Source of the DNA: Clostridiales bacterium
GTDB taxonomy: Bacteria > Bacillota > Clostridia > Lachnospirales > Lachnospiraceae
NCBI GenBank assembly: GCA_012520645.1
Contig: JAAYNV010000066.1
Span: 1-64,000 of the forward strand
Direction: 5' to 3'
DNA: 64,000 bases
Shown: in pieces, positions 8,925 through 16,118 of the stretch
Layout: the number at the start of each line of letters is the position of its first letter
How positions within the stretch are numbered: the stretch's first letter is position 1
Translations under genes and position numbers: made by a program
Notes under the pieces: model-generated
What the model was told of the DNA's origin: nothing
Databases searched by the model: none
The model's input: the letters and a program-made list of their open reading frames with translations, nothing else

Positions 8925-9032
8925 CGCTATGCGCTCTGTCCTTTTGCCTGAGAGATCGGCTGTCCAAAACAGCTTTACACCTTCGGCGCTCAGTTTCTGA
9001 GACTCTCCAGAGTTCCCAGGTACACCTCTGCT
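8925..9032 (-). promoter_or_regulatory. Glycine riboswitch aptamer upstream of the AGCS symporter
   Basis: The minus-strand RNA shows the conserved glycine aptamer blocks CTCTGGAGAG, GCGCCGAAGG and CTCTCAGGCAAAAGGACAGAG-like sequence (8933-8953) in the right order. Only one full aptamer is seen. A partial, P1-like stretch with ACTCTTTGGAGG downstream may be a degenerate ('ghost') second unit. The attenuator follows immediately. Whether glycine turns the gene on or off cannot be decided from pairing by eye. Confidence 0.93.
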
Positions 9033-9067
9033 GCATTCAGGCTCCCTTCCTCCCGTCTACACACAAA

Positions 9068-9116
9068 TGTGCGCCATACAAATACATAGTATAGTGTATG
9101 ACGCACAAAAATGCAA
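9068..9116 (-). promoter_or_regulatory. Promoter of the glycine-riboswitch leader, with inverted repeat
   Basis: On the minus strand TTGCAT (9111-9116), a 17-base spacer and TATACT (9088-9093). An inverted repeat TGTGCG-t-CATAC / GTATG-g-CGCACA spans 9068-9107 and brackets the -10, suggesting a possible operator. Confidence 0.65.
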
Positions 9117-9123
9117 TATAAAT

Positions 9124-9762
9124 TTATTCTTCCTTTTTGGTCTGCTTTCCTTCTTCTCTGTTCTGTCCGCTTTCCTTCACATAGCCGTCCAGTATCTTTT
9201 CAATCAGCAGCTTCTTTACATACACGTCAAAACTCAGCATACAGATCAGGGAAAACATCTGCAGAAAATCTCTGTCCTTTTCCGCTGCCCCCTCAAAGGT
9301 CTTTCCTGCCTTTTTGAATTTGTCGATCACATCCTCCTTAAGCAGCTCCACCTGAGGCTTTTCAAGCGTAAAGACCTCCCTGTAAATATCCTCCAGTCTG
9401 AGTCCGCTTTCTTTTCCAAAAAAGGCATCCGATATCGGGTTTAAAAGTGCCTGTATGTCACCGATGGACAAAATCCCTTTAAAATAATAAATAAAAATAA
9501 GCAGAAGCACATGTTCCTTCGAATATTTCTTTTTGACCGGGGGCGGAAGCAGATCGTTCTTCGCGTAATTATTGATCATCGTCTTGGTCAGAATCTTGTC
9601 CGTATCCTCATCCCGCACCGTACTCTTTAACCGACGCTCCATAAACGTGGTCACCTGATCCATATACAGATCAATATTCGGAATGTCCTCTGGCTTGATA
9701 TAATCAATCCGGTCCAGACTTTTCAGTATACTGTTCAGTAAATCTTCTGTTTCTATTGTCAT
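9124..9762 (-). CDS. DUF1836-domain protein
   Basis: A 212-residue predicted soluble, mainly helical protein. The central block from LPPPVKKKYSKEHVLLLIFIYY to IGDIQALLNPI matches the DUF1836 family (YkrK-type) widespread in Firmicutes. The first part of that domain resembles a MerR-like winged helix, so a regulatory role is often suspected, but function is unknown. The C-terminus is Lys/Glu-rich and likely flexible. The second ATG (9762) is preferred: AGAAGGAG is only one base from the first ATG but 13 from the second. A hairpin with arms near 9789-9817 lies just upstream. It is transcribed alone; its neighbour is the riboswitch leader. Confidence 0.85.
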   Translation of the reverse strand: MTIETEDLLNSILKSLDRIDYIKPEDIPNIDLYMDQVTTFMERRLKSTVRDEDTDKILTKTMINNYAKNDLLPPPVKKKYSKEHVLLLIFIYYFKGILSIGDIQALLNPISDAFFGKESGLRLEDIYREVFTLEKPQVELLKEDVIDKFKKAGKTFEGAAEKDRDFLQMFSLICMLSFDVYVKKLLIEKILDGYVKESGQNREEGKQTKKEE

Positions 9763-9788
9763 TTTTATAACCATGCTCCTTCTAAAGT

Positions 9789-9817
9789 CTGGAGACTTTG
9801 TGCGTAGCGCAAATCTC
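9789..9817. repeat. Imperfect hairpin in the DUF1836 leader
   Basis: GGAGA-TTTG-GCG pairs with CGC-CAAA-TCTCC over 9790-9817, without a following T-run. It is probably a 5' leader structure rather than a terminator. Confidence 0.4.
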
Positions 9818-9960
9818 CGGTTGAAAATCTTTCATTTCCAACCTTAACACCTCTACTACATATTATATAGTTTTCAATACTACATGGCAAGTATAAGTTA
9901 CATGTCACGTCCGTATACCTATTTTGCAGTGTCTGCTTTTTAAGTTTAGGAATCCCTTCC

Positions 9961-9989
9961 TTTACTTTATAACTTTAATATGTTAAAAT
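9961..9989 (+). promoter_or_regulatory. Promoter of the YerC-like gene
   Basis: TTTACT (9961-9966), a 17-base spacer and TAAAAT (9984-9989), about 50 bases before the start codon. The surrounding 9840-10030 holds no gene. Confidence 0.5.
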
Positions 9990-10038
9990 ATAAATAGTTT
10001 GAAGTTTTAAAGACGAAAAGTTCCTGGAGGCACGAAAT

Positions 10039-10326
10039 ATGAACAAAAAATTGAAAACAGAGTCTGTAGACCATCTGTTTGATGCAATTCTAAAACTACA
10101 GGATAAAGAGGAGTGTTACAACTTTTTCGAAGACCTTTGTACCGTCAATGAGTTGCTTTCACTCTCCCAGCGCTTTGAGGTAGCTGCCATGCTGCGTGAC
10201 CACAAAACTTATTTGGAAATCGCCGAAAAAACCGGTGCTTCCACAGCTACGATCAGCCGCGTGAACCGCTCCTTAAATTACGGTAATGATGGGTACGAAC
10301 TGGTTTTTTCCAGAATGAATCCCTGA
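10039..10326 (+). CDS. YerC/YecD family TrpR-related DNA-binding protein
   Basis: A 95-residue protein of the TrpR/YerC/YecD family. The helix-turn-helix is visible as YLEIAEKTGASTATISRVNRSL near residues 58-79, and the fold starts with a helical dimerisation part (LFDAILKLQDKEECYNFFEDL). Members are small repressors of uncertain regulon in Firmicutes; ligand binding as in TrpR is not assured. The ribosome site TGGAGG lies seven bases before the ATG. It has its own promoter and ends at a strong bidirectional terminator. Confidence 0.92.
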   Translation: MNKKLKTESVDHLFDAILKLQDKEECYNFFEDLCTVNELLSLSQRFEVAAMLRDHKTYLEIAEKTGASTATISRVNRSLNYGNDGYELVFSRMNP

Positions 10327-10349
10327 TCCGCTCTGAAAGACAGACTGTC

Positions 10350-10396
10350 TGAAAAAAGCATGCATCGGTCACTTCTGACGGACGCATGCTTTTTTT
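10350..10396. terminator. Bidirectional terminator between convergent genes
   Basis: AAAAAAGCATGC (10352-10363) pairs with GCATGCTTTTTT (10384-10395) around an inner GGTCA/TGACG stem. T-runs on both strands serve the YerC-like gene and the LytM-like gene. Confidence 0.85.
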
Positions 10397-10414
10397 ATTT
10401 CTCTGTTATTTTAC

Positions 10415-11167
10415 TCAGCCGCTGATTTCTAACATTTCCAACGGATCTATAAATTCCTTATCCTTCTGTATTTGATACCCCAGTACTCCGCCATCCGTTC
10501 CAAACTCAAACAGCATCGTTCCCTTGGTCAGTTCATCACCTGCTTTTACTTTCGGCTCTAAGGCAGCACGATAAACCGAAACATAACCGTTTCCATGATC
10601 AATGGAAAGACACACTCCATACAATGCGTCTGCTTCCACTGCAGCTACGGTTCCGTTTCCGGTTGCGACCACTGCAGTACCGCCTGCTGCCGCAAAATGC
10701 ACAATCGGCTCTTTGTCGTCCATCGCAGCTTCCTGCTCTGTATTTTCGTCCGTTTCCGCTGCGCCGGCTTGTTCTTCCAACATCGTAGCCGTACCGGAAA
10801 GCGGAAAACCGGTCGGAATGTATTTTTCTGCGTCCTCAGACTCTTTTTGCGCCTTACTGTTTACGGTCTCGCTAAGCAGCGTTACCTTATCCTCCAGTTC
10901 TGTATTTTCCAGTTGTAATGCCTCTGTCTCCTTCGTCAGCTTCTCCACCTTTGCGCTCAGCACCGCATTTGTGTCTGCTTCACGGGAAAGGGAGACTGCC
11001 GTTGACACTGCATATCCGGCACAAAACAAAACGACTGCCGCCAATACAAAACAGGCTGCCTTAACCACACCTGCTCCAAGATGGAACTGCCGTATATGCC
11101 CTTTTTCGTTTTCGGTTACTACCATAACGGTAAAATTCCGTTTCTTTTTCTCCTTGTTGGATTCCAT
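10415..11167 (-). CDS. Membrane-anchored degenerate LytM/M23-like protein
   Basis: A 250-residue protein. A basic N-terminus precedes one membrane segment (about 32-53), a coiled coil with VEKLTKETEALQLENTELEDKV (about 70-105), an acidic linker and a C-terminal M23-like fold. In active M23 enzymes zinc is held by HxxxD and HxH. Here the matching places read HFAAAGG and HGNGYVSVYRAAL, so the HxH pair is lost and the domain is probably non-catalytic. Such domains often act as activators or scaffolds, as with EnvC or SpoIIQ (family knowledge). The start at 11167 has GGAGGT ten bases upstream. It may act in envelope or spore-coat biology (inference). It is transcribed towards the bidirectional terminator. 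Confidence 0.75.
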   Translation of the reverse strand: MESNKEKKKRNFTVMVVTENEKGHIRQFHLGAGVVKAACFVLAAVVLFCAGYAVSTAVSLSREADTNAVLSAKVEKLTKETEALQLENTELEDKVTLLSETVNSKAQKESEDAEKYIPTGFPLSGTATMLEEQAGAAETDENTEQEAAMDDKEPIVHFAAAGGTAVVATGNGTVAAVEADALYGVCLSIDHGNGYVSVYRAALEPKVKAGDELTKGTMLFEFGTDGGVLGYQIQKDKEFIDPLEMLEISG

Positions 11168-11240
11168 AAGCTGAACCACCTCCGGATAATTGGGTTTTAT
11201 CTGGTATATTCTATCACAAAACAGTTAATATGGCAAATTT

Positions 11241-11759
11241 TCAGGTAATAAGATACCCCTTTTCCTTCATCTTTTCTTCAATCAGATCTAACCGTTCTGC
11301 CGTATCCGCCTCAATGGTATGAAAATGAATTCCTCTCGTCAGATCATTTAGCAGCCTGTCCTTTGTTTTTTCAGCCTGCTGCAAAAAAATGTCTACATCC
11401 ATTCTGGAATGAATGATCAGATCCACATTAATCTGTCCGTAAATCTCATGTTCCACAACAACATCCAGAAAACGGCCTCCCAAATCCACAACTGTATAAA
11501 GTTCGTCCCGGGTATCCTCTCTGGAATGCTTTACCTTGATCGTTCTTTGAAAAGATTTTTTCCCTTCATCGCTCTTATAAAGCAGATATCCTTTATTTGT
11601 CGATAAAATATTTTTATTTGTTGCACGTAAAAGCGCAATATCCTGTACAATTACCTGTCTGCTCACGAACAGCTGCTTCGCCAGATCTGCACCGGAAAGC
11701 GGCTCATTCTGCTCCCGTAATATTTCCAGTATTTTTTCTCTCCGGTCCTTTGTTTCCAT
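11241..11759 (-). CDS. niaR: Transcription repressor NiaR (niacin-responsive)
   Basis: A 172-residue regulator. An N-terminal winged helix (HTH_11; LSGADLAKQLFVSRQVIVQDIALL) is followed by a 3H ligand-binding domain with conserved histidines in VVEHEIYGQINVDL, IIHSRMDVDIFLQQ and RGIHFHTIEA. NiaR (YrxA) represses NAD de novo or niacin salvage/uptake genes when niacin is bound, with a metal cofactor. No NAD gene is nearby, so it acts in trans. The start at 11759 has AAGGAGG seven bases upstream. It is divergent from the cold-shock gene. Confidence 0.93.
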   Translation of the reverse strand: METKDRREKILEILREQNEPLSGADLAKQLFVSRQVIVQDIALLRATNKNILSTNKGYLLYKSDEGKKSFQRTIKVKHSREDTRDELYTVVDLGGRFLDVVVEHEIYGQINVDLIIHSRMDVDIFLQQAEKTKDRLLNDLTRGIHFHTIEADTAERLDLIEEKMKEKGYLIT

Positions 11760-11801
11760 TCCCGCTCCTCCTTTTTTCACCGTTATTTTATCATATTTTT
11801 C

Positions 11802-11830
11802 TTTACTTTTTCAATATCTTATGATATTCT
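11802..11830 (+). promoter_or_regulatory. Promoter of the cold-shock gene
   Basis: TTTACT (11802-11807), a 17-base spacer and TATTCT (11825-11830) with TGA before it. A leader of about 45 bases follows. A possible niaR promoter lies on the other strand. Confidence 0.5.
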
Positions 11831-11881
11831 AAGTGTGTTGTAGCAATACAGCGATTTATATTTTTTTGGAGGTATCTTACA

Positions 11882-12082
11882 ATGAACAAAGGTACAGTAA
11901 AATGGTTCAACAATCAGAAGGGTTATGGTTTCATCTCTGACGAGGCAGGAAACGATGTTTTCGTTCACTACTCCGGACTGAACATGGAAGGCTTCAAGTC
12001 CTTAGAAGAAGGCGCTGCTGTTGAGTACGAAGTAATCAACGGAGAAAAAGGTCCGCAGGCTGTAAACGTAACCAAGTTATAA
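11882..12082 (+). CDS. csp: Cold-shock protein, CspA family
   Basis: A 66-residue single cold-shock domain. The RNP1-like motif KGYGFISDE and RNP2-like motif DVFVHYSGL are present with the N-terminal GTVKWFNNQ. It acts as an RNA chaperone and transcription antiterminator. TTGGAGG lies nine bases before the ATG. Which paralogue (A, B, C) it is cannot be told, and a cold-responsive leader structure is not obvious in the short 5' UTR. Confidence 0.96.
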   Translation: MNKGTVKWFNNQKGYGFISDEAGNDVFVHYSGLNMEGFKSLEEGAAVEYEVINGEKGPQAVNVTKL

Positions 12083-12208
12083 GAAATAGAAAATTTCTTA
12101 TAACCATTATTTAATCAGTTTTTCGATGTGCCTTTTCTAATATAAATATAAGTAATCTCAATGAACATATTTTATCTAGGATTCGCAGTTGTTTTAACGG
12201 ATTAAAGA

Positions 12209-12239
12209 AAGAACCAGTCGTAATGACTGGTTCTTTTTT
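12209..12239. terminator. Terminator between csp and the GGDEF gene
   Basis: AAGAACCAGTC pairs with GACTGGTTCTT around GTAAT, followed by a T-run on the plus strand and A-rich (T-rich on the minus strand) sequence upstream. It is likely bidirectional. The stretch 12083-12208 holds no gene. Confidence 0.8.
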
Positions 12240-12267
12240 CTGCAAATCTTCTGTCCCATGATACCTA

Positions 12268-14622
12268 TTATCGAAGGACGGTCTTTCGTCTGTTCTGCTT
12301 GGCTGCATACATAACCTGATCCGCACTTTCCAAAAGTTTTGCCACATCCATATCTGGCTCACAGATAAATTCTACAATTCCCACGGAACATTCCACCAAA
12401 TATGGCTTTTCAGAAGAAGCATTATATGCCGCACATTTTTCTCGAATCTGTCTGACCAGATATTCTCTTTTCTCCCGCTCAAAAATCACCACAATAAACT
12501 CATCTCCTCCGATTCTTGCAACCAGAGATTCTTTTTCTCCCAGGTCTGTTAAAATCGAACCGATCTGTTTCAGTGCGCAATCTCCCTCTGCATGTCCATA
12601 AGTATCATTAATCTGTTTCAGGTGATCCAGATCTGCAAACAGCATGCACGCTGTCTGCCCGTTTCTCTGTGGTGCTGCCTCCAGAAGCTTTTCCATAAGC
12701 CCCCTGCGGTTCATCAGTCCGGTCAGGGGATCTGTCTGGGATACAAATTCCAGAATCCGGTTTTGTTTCTGTACCTCTGACATCGCATCCTTCAGTCTCT
12801 CCTGCGCCTGATATTCCTGTTTGCTCAGTTCCAGAAATCAAAGCGCTGTTCCAAGCTGAATACTGATTACATAAGTTGAAGCAATTTCATCCTCCTCAAT
12901 TTCACACAACAGTACTCCATACTGTTTCTGCAGATTGAACAGCGAAAAAGCCACTAACATATGACATCCTTCCCGGAAAAACTGTCCAAACCCATTCCGT
13001 CTGGTAAGTACCGGACGTTCCTCCTTCTTATAGGAATGCACCTCTTCTCCCATATGGTAAGCAGCCACGTACAGTTTATCCGGACATTTCCAGACCTCTT
13101 CCGTCTCAAAAACAAATGGCTCCTCTAACAACAGAATAAAACTGCTCTTGATTCCCAGCTGCTTCATCCCATAGATGGCCTCCTCCAACGCTTCCTTTTC
13201 GTGATGTCCCTGCTCCATCAGGTACTGCATAAAAAGAGGACTGAGCCATGTCTTACGCTCGGATCTGATGCGCTGTTCCTCCCACAGATAACGTGCCCTG
13301 TTCTGAAAATACTCCTGAATATACCTTAAATTGCTGATTAGCTGCCTGTACTTTTCCCGGTATTGTTCTGAAAGAATCTCCTCCGCCACCAGACATCCCA
13401 GTTCACGGAACACATCGGAAAGTGAAAACAGGCTGATCCTGTCCCTCAGTTTCTCTGTCTGATACAGAATCTTTCGCAGTGCTGCTACACACTCTGTGGA
13501 ACTTTTCTCCGAATCGGCAAAATCAATGGAATGTTCCAACAGATAGTCCATGATCTGAAGAAGATTTTTCCTGCAAGGCCGAATAACCTCCTCTGAAGTT
13601 GTTTTCAAAATATCGGTTTCCAGAACCTGGTCCACCAATACTGTCACAAGCTCTTTCAGACTGTTGTTTTCCTGCTTCTTTAAAAGCAGTTTTCCCTCAG
13701 AATTTCCGCAGCCACAGCTCTCCCGCAACACCATGGATGCCGATACAATATTCTCTGTGGCACAATTACCTATGCAGAATTGCCATGCTGCCATGACTGC
13801 CTTCTGTCCGATATCATAACCATTCTGATCCACCGTTGTCAGAGGCGGATCCATCGCAGAGGATCTTGGCAGATTATCATAACCGGTCACTGCAATATCT
13901 CTGCCGACCATTCTCCCCAGCTTTGCGCAGACGCGATAGACACTTACCGCCATATCATCATTGGCACAGCAAATGGCCTCGGCATCCGGATTTGCTAACA
14001 GCAGATCTTCCACCTCATCATCAATATATTGGGAAAAATCCCCGTAAATGATCATATCATCCGTCGCCGTAAGCCCATAGCGCTTCATCGTATCCAGATA
14101 GGCCTGCCTGCGCTGTTTTGCATCCGTATTTTCTCTGGGACCGCTGACATACAGAATTTTACGGTAACCATGATGTACGATCAAATGTTCCATAATCTGA
14201 CGGATTCCACCGTAATTATCACTGATAAAATAACTGGCATTCTCCTGCTGCACTGTTTCCTCCATGACCACCCATGGAAGATGCTCATATTTTTTGAAGA
14301 AATCTGCCTTTTCCTCCGCATTCAGAAAAATACAGAGTGTACCATAGGAGATAATAATCGCATCCAGATCTCCGAATACCGCAAAATCATAAATGGTATT
14401 GAACTGATAATCAAAATTGTGCTTCAGTACAACATCCGCTTCTCCCCTGAAAAATGCACTGCTTTGTGTTCCCGGAAAGAACTGTATGTTGATCGGAAAA
14501 TTTTTTGCTGCATCACTGATGCCTCGAATCAGCTCCTGCGGATAACTGGTATAGATATTGCCAATCACCACACCAATATTATAAATCTTTTCGGATTGAT
14601 CCCTTGTTTTTGTTTCCGTCAT
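12268..14622 (-). pseudogene. LacI-type sensor/GGDEF diguanylate cyclase, interrupted by in-frame TGA
   Basis: Two open frames in the same register, 12838-14622 and 12268-12783, are joined by 18 sense codons with one TGA at 12838-12840. Read through, the protein is about 784 residues. It has a periplasmic-binding-protein-like (LacI-type, no DNA-binding head) sensor (about 15-300), a middle region, a signalling helix (LGTAL-stop-FLELSKQ) and a GGDEF domain with TDPLTGLMNRRG and RIGGDEF. This architecture is a common one-gene family in Lachnospiraceae. The GGDEF part alone has a possible ATG at 12783 but no sensor. The stop fits a CGA-to-TGA change, or AGA or GGA originally. The start at 14622 has GAGGG eight bases upstream. 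It directly follows the HisA-like gene. Confidence 0.85.
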
Positions 14623-14646
14623 TTTATATACCCTCACTATATGTCA

Positions 14647-15423
14647 TTAAGCTCTGCAGAATTCTATTACCTTTTCAAGTTCCATATCCCCGCCAAACAG
14701 ATCCAGTGCACTTCCTATCGTCACATCCACCCTGTCCTGTCCAAGCCGTTTTAATTCCTTCAGATCCTCAAAGGAGTGCACACCTCCCGCATAGGTCACA
14801 GGACACTTTCCAAAGCTTCCCAAGAGTCCGGCTATTTTGCTTTCAATTCCGCTCGCCTTTCCTTCCACATCCACTGCATGAATCAGAAACTCGTCACAAA
14901 AACCGGAAAAATATTCCAACGCTTCTTTTTCCAGCTTCACCTTCGTATACTTCTGCCAACGATCGGTCACAATATAATAACCGTCTTCCTTTTTGCGACA
15001 GCTTAAATCCAGTACCAGATGTTCCTTACCGACTGTCTCTTTCAGCCGTTCCAGTCTTTTCAGATTGATTTCTCCATCCCGGAATACATAGGAAGTCACA
15101 ATCACATGGGAGGCTCCTGCCTTCAGATATTCCTCCGCATTTTCCGCGGTAATGCCGCCGCCAACCTGCATGCCACCCGGATAGGTCCTAAGAGCGGCAA
15201 GCGCCTGCTTTTTTGTCGCCTCAAAAAACTCGCTTCCTTCTTTGTTCAGAAGGATAATATGTCCGCCGCTTATTCCCAAAGAGCGATAGAAATCGGCAAA
15301 AAAAGCACCACCCTGCTCAGAGACAAAATTTTCCTCGGCATGGTTTCCCTCATCCTTCAGGCTTCCACCCACAATCTGTTTTACTTTTCCATTATGAATA
15401 TCAATACATGGTCTGAATTTCAT
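14647..15423 (-). CDS. hisA: ProFAR isomerase, eukaryotic-type HisA (HIS6-like)
   Basis: Catalyses ProFAR to PRFAR, the fourth step of histidine synthesis. The sequence starts with FRPCIDIHNGKVKQIVGGSL, which resembles yeast HIS6 and plant enzymes more than bacterial HisA. The (beta/alpha)8 barrel shows QVGGGITAENAEEYLKAGAS and the C-terminal TYAGGVHSFEDLKEL phosphate-binding half. The protein is about 258 residues. The start is uncertain: ATG 15423 fits the family N-terminus but its ribosome site (GAGAG) is weak, and ATG 15435 is an alternative. No other his genes are in the window. The cyclase-family gene follows after 24 bases, suggesting co-transcription. Confidence 0.85.
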   Translation of the reverse strand: MKFRPCIDIHNGKVKQIVGGSLKDEGNHAEENFVSEQGGAFFADFYRSLGISGGHIILLNKEGSEFFEATKKQALAALRTYPGGMQVGGGITAENAEEYLKAGASHVIVTSYVFRDGEINLKRLERLKETVGKEHLVLDLSCRKKEDGYYIVTDRWQKYTKVKLEKEALEYFSGFCDEFLIHAVDVEGKASGIESKIAGLLGSFGKCPVTYAGGVHSFEDLKELKRLGQDRVDVTIGSALDLFGGDMELEKVIEFCRA

Positions 15424-15537
15424 TTTTTCTCTCATTCTGCTGTAAACACAGCTCGCATTTTTTTTGTATTTTGGGTATAAAACATTTTTAACTGCCTATA
15501 CTACCACTGTAAGAAAACCAGAAAAGGAGTCATAGTT

Positions 15538-16026
15538 ATGAAAAAAATGAAATATTTCCTTACCCTTTCCTTTATCGTCATTGCAATGACCGCTTTGACT
15601 GCCTGTGGCACCAATAAAAACAATGGCAATGCCAATGACATGGCAGGCAATAATAATACGACACAGGGAACCGGTACAGCAAACAACAAGGATAACGGTA
15701 ACACAACCGACAACGGTACCATGCAAAACAATACGACAGACAATGGCACCGTAAACGGAACCACCGATACAAACGGTAACACTGCCACACAGAACAATAA
15801 TAACACAATGGACAATACTTCTGTGGATGGAAATGTTGTCGGAAACGGTGGAAATGAAACCGTTAATCACAACGGAAACGGTGTGGTATCCGATATTGTA
15901 GATGATGCCGGCAATACCGTAGGCAATGTAATCGACGATGCAGGTAATGCAGTCGGTAATGTAGCGGAAGACATCGGTAACGGAGTAAAAGATATAACCG
16001 ATACCACCACTGACAACAACCGCTAA
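15538..16026 (+). CDS. Asn/Thr/Gly-rich low-complexity lipoprotein
   Basis: A 162-residue protein. A signal peptide ends in the lipobox LTAC, so it is probably lipidated at Cys23. The mature part is almost wholly Asn, Thr, Gly and Asp up to about residue 120. It then has a repeated segment DDAGNTVGNVI / DDAGNAVGNVA / EDIGNGVKDI. No folded domain is recognised. AAGGAG lies eight bases before the ATG, with a -10-like TATACT just upstream. It is transcribed alone and ends at a hairpin. The opposite strand also stays open here only because of the biased composition. Function unknown; surface exposure is inferred. Confidence 0.8.
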   Translation: MKKMKYFLTLSFIVIAMTALTACGTNKNNGNANDMAGNNNTTQGTGTANNKDNGNTTDNGTMQNNTTDNGTVNGTTDTNGNTATQNNNNTMDNTSVDGNVVGNGGNETVNHNGNGVVSDIVDDAGNTVGNVIDDAGNAVGNVAEDIGNGVKDITDTTTDNNR

Positions 16027-16055
16027 TTATCCAGATCACGAGATCAAAAGATTAT

Positions 16056-16110
16056 GGAAGTTCTAGGCCGCCATCCTATGACAGTTTGGAACTTCCGTTT
16101 TTCTTTTTCG
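16056..16110 (+). terminator. Terminator of the Asn-rich lipoprotein gene
   Basis: GGAAGTTC (16056-16063) pairs with GAACTTCC (16089-16096), followed by GTTTTTCTTTTT. Confidence 0.75.
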
Positions 16111-16118
16111 TTTTATAC

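Noticed and set aside
15496..15870. Long hydrophobic frames opposite the Asn-rich lipoprotein gene
   Set aside because: They arise from the biased composition of the plus-strand gene, have no ribosome site, and are rich in Val, Cys and Tyr codons complementary to Asn/Thr/Gly codons.
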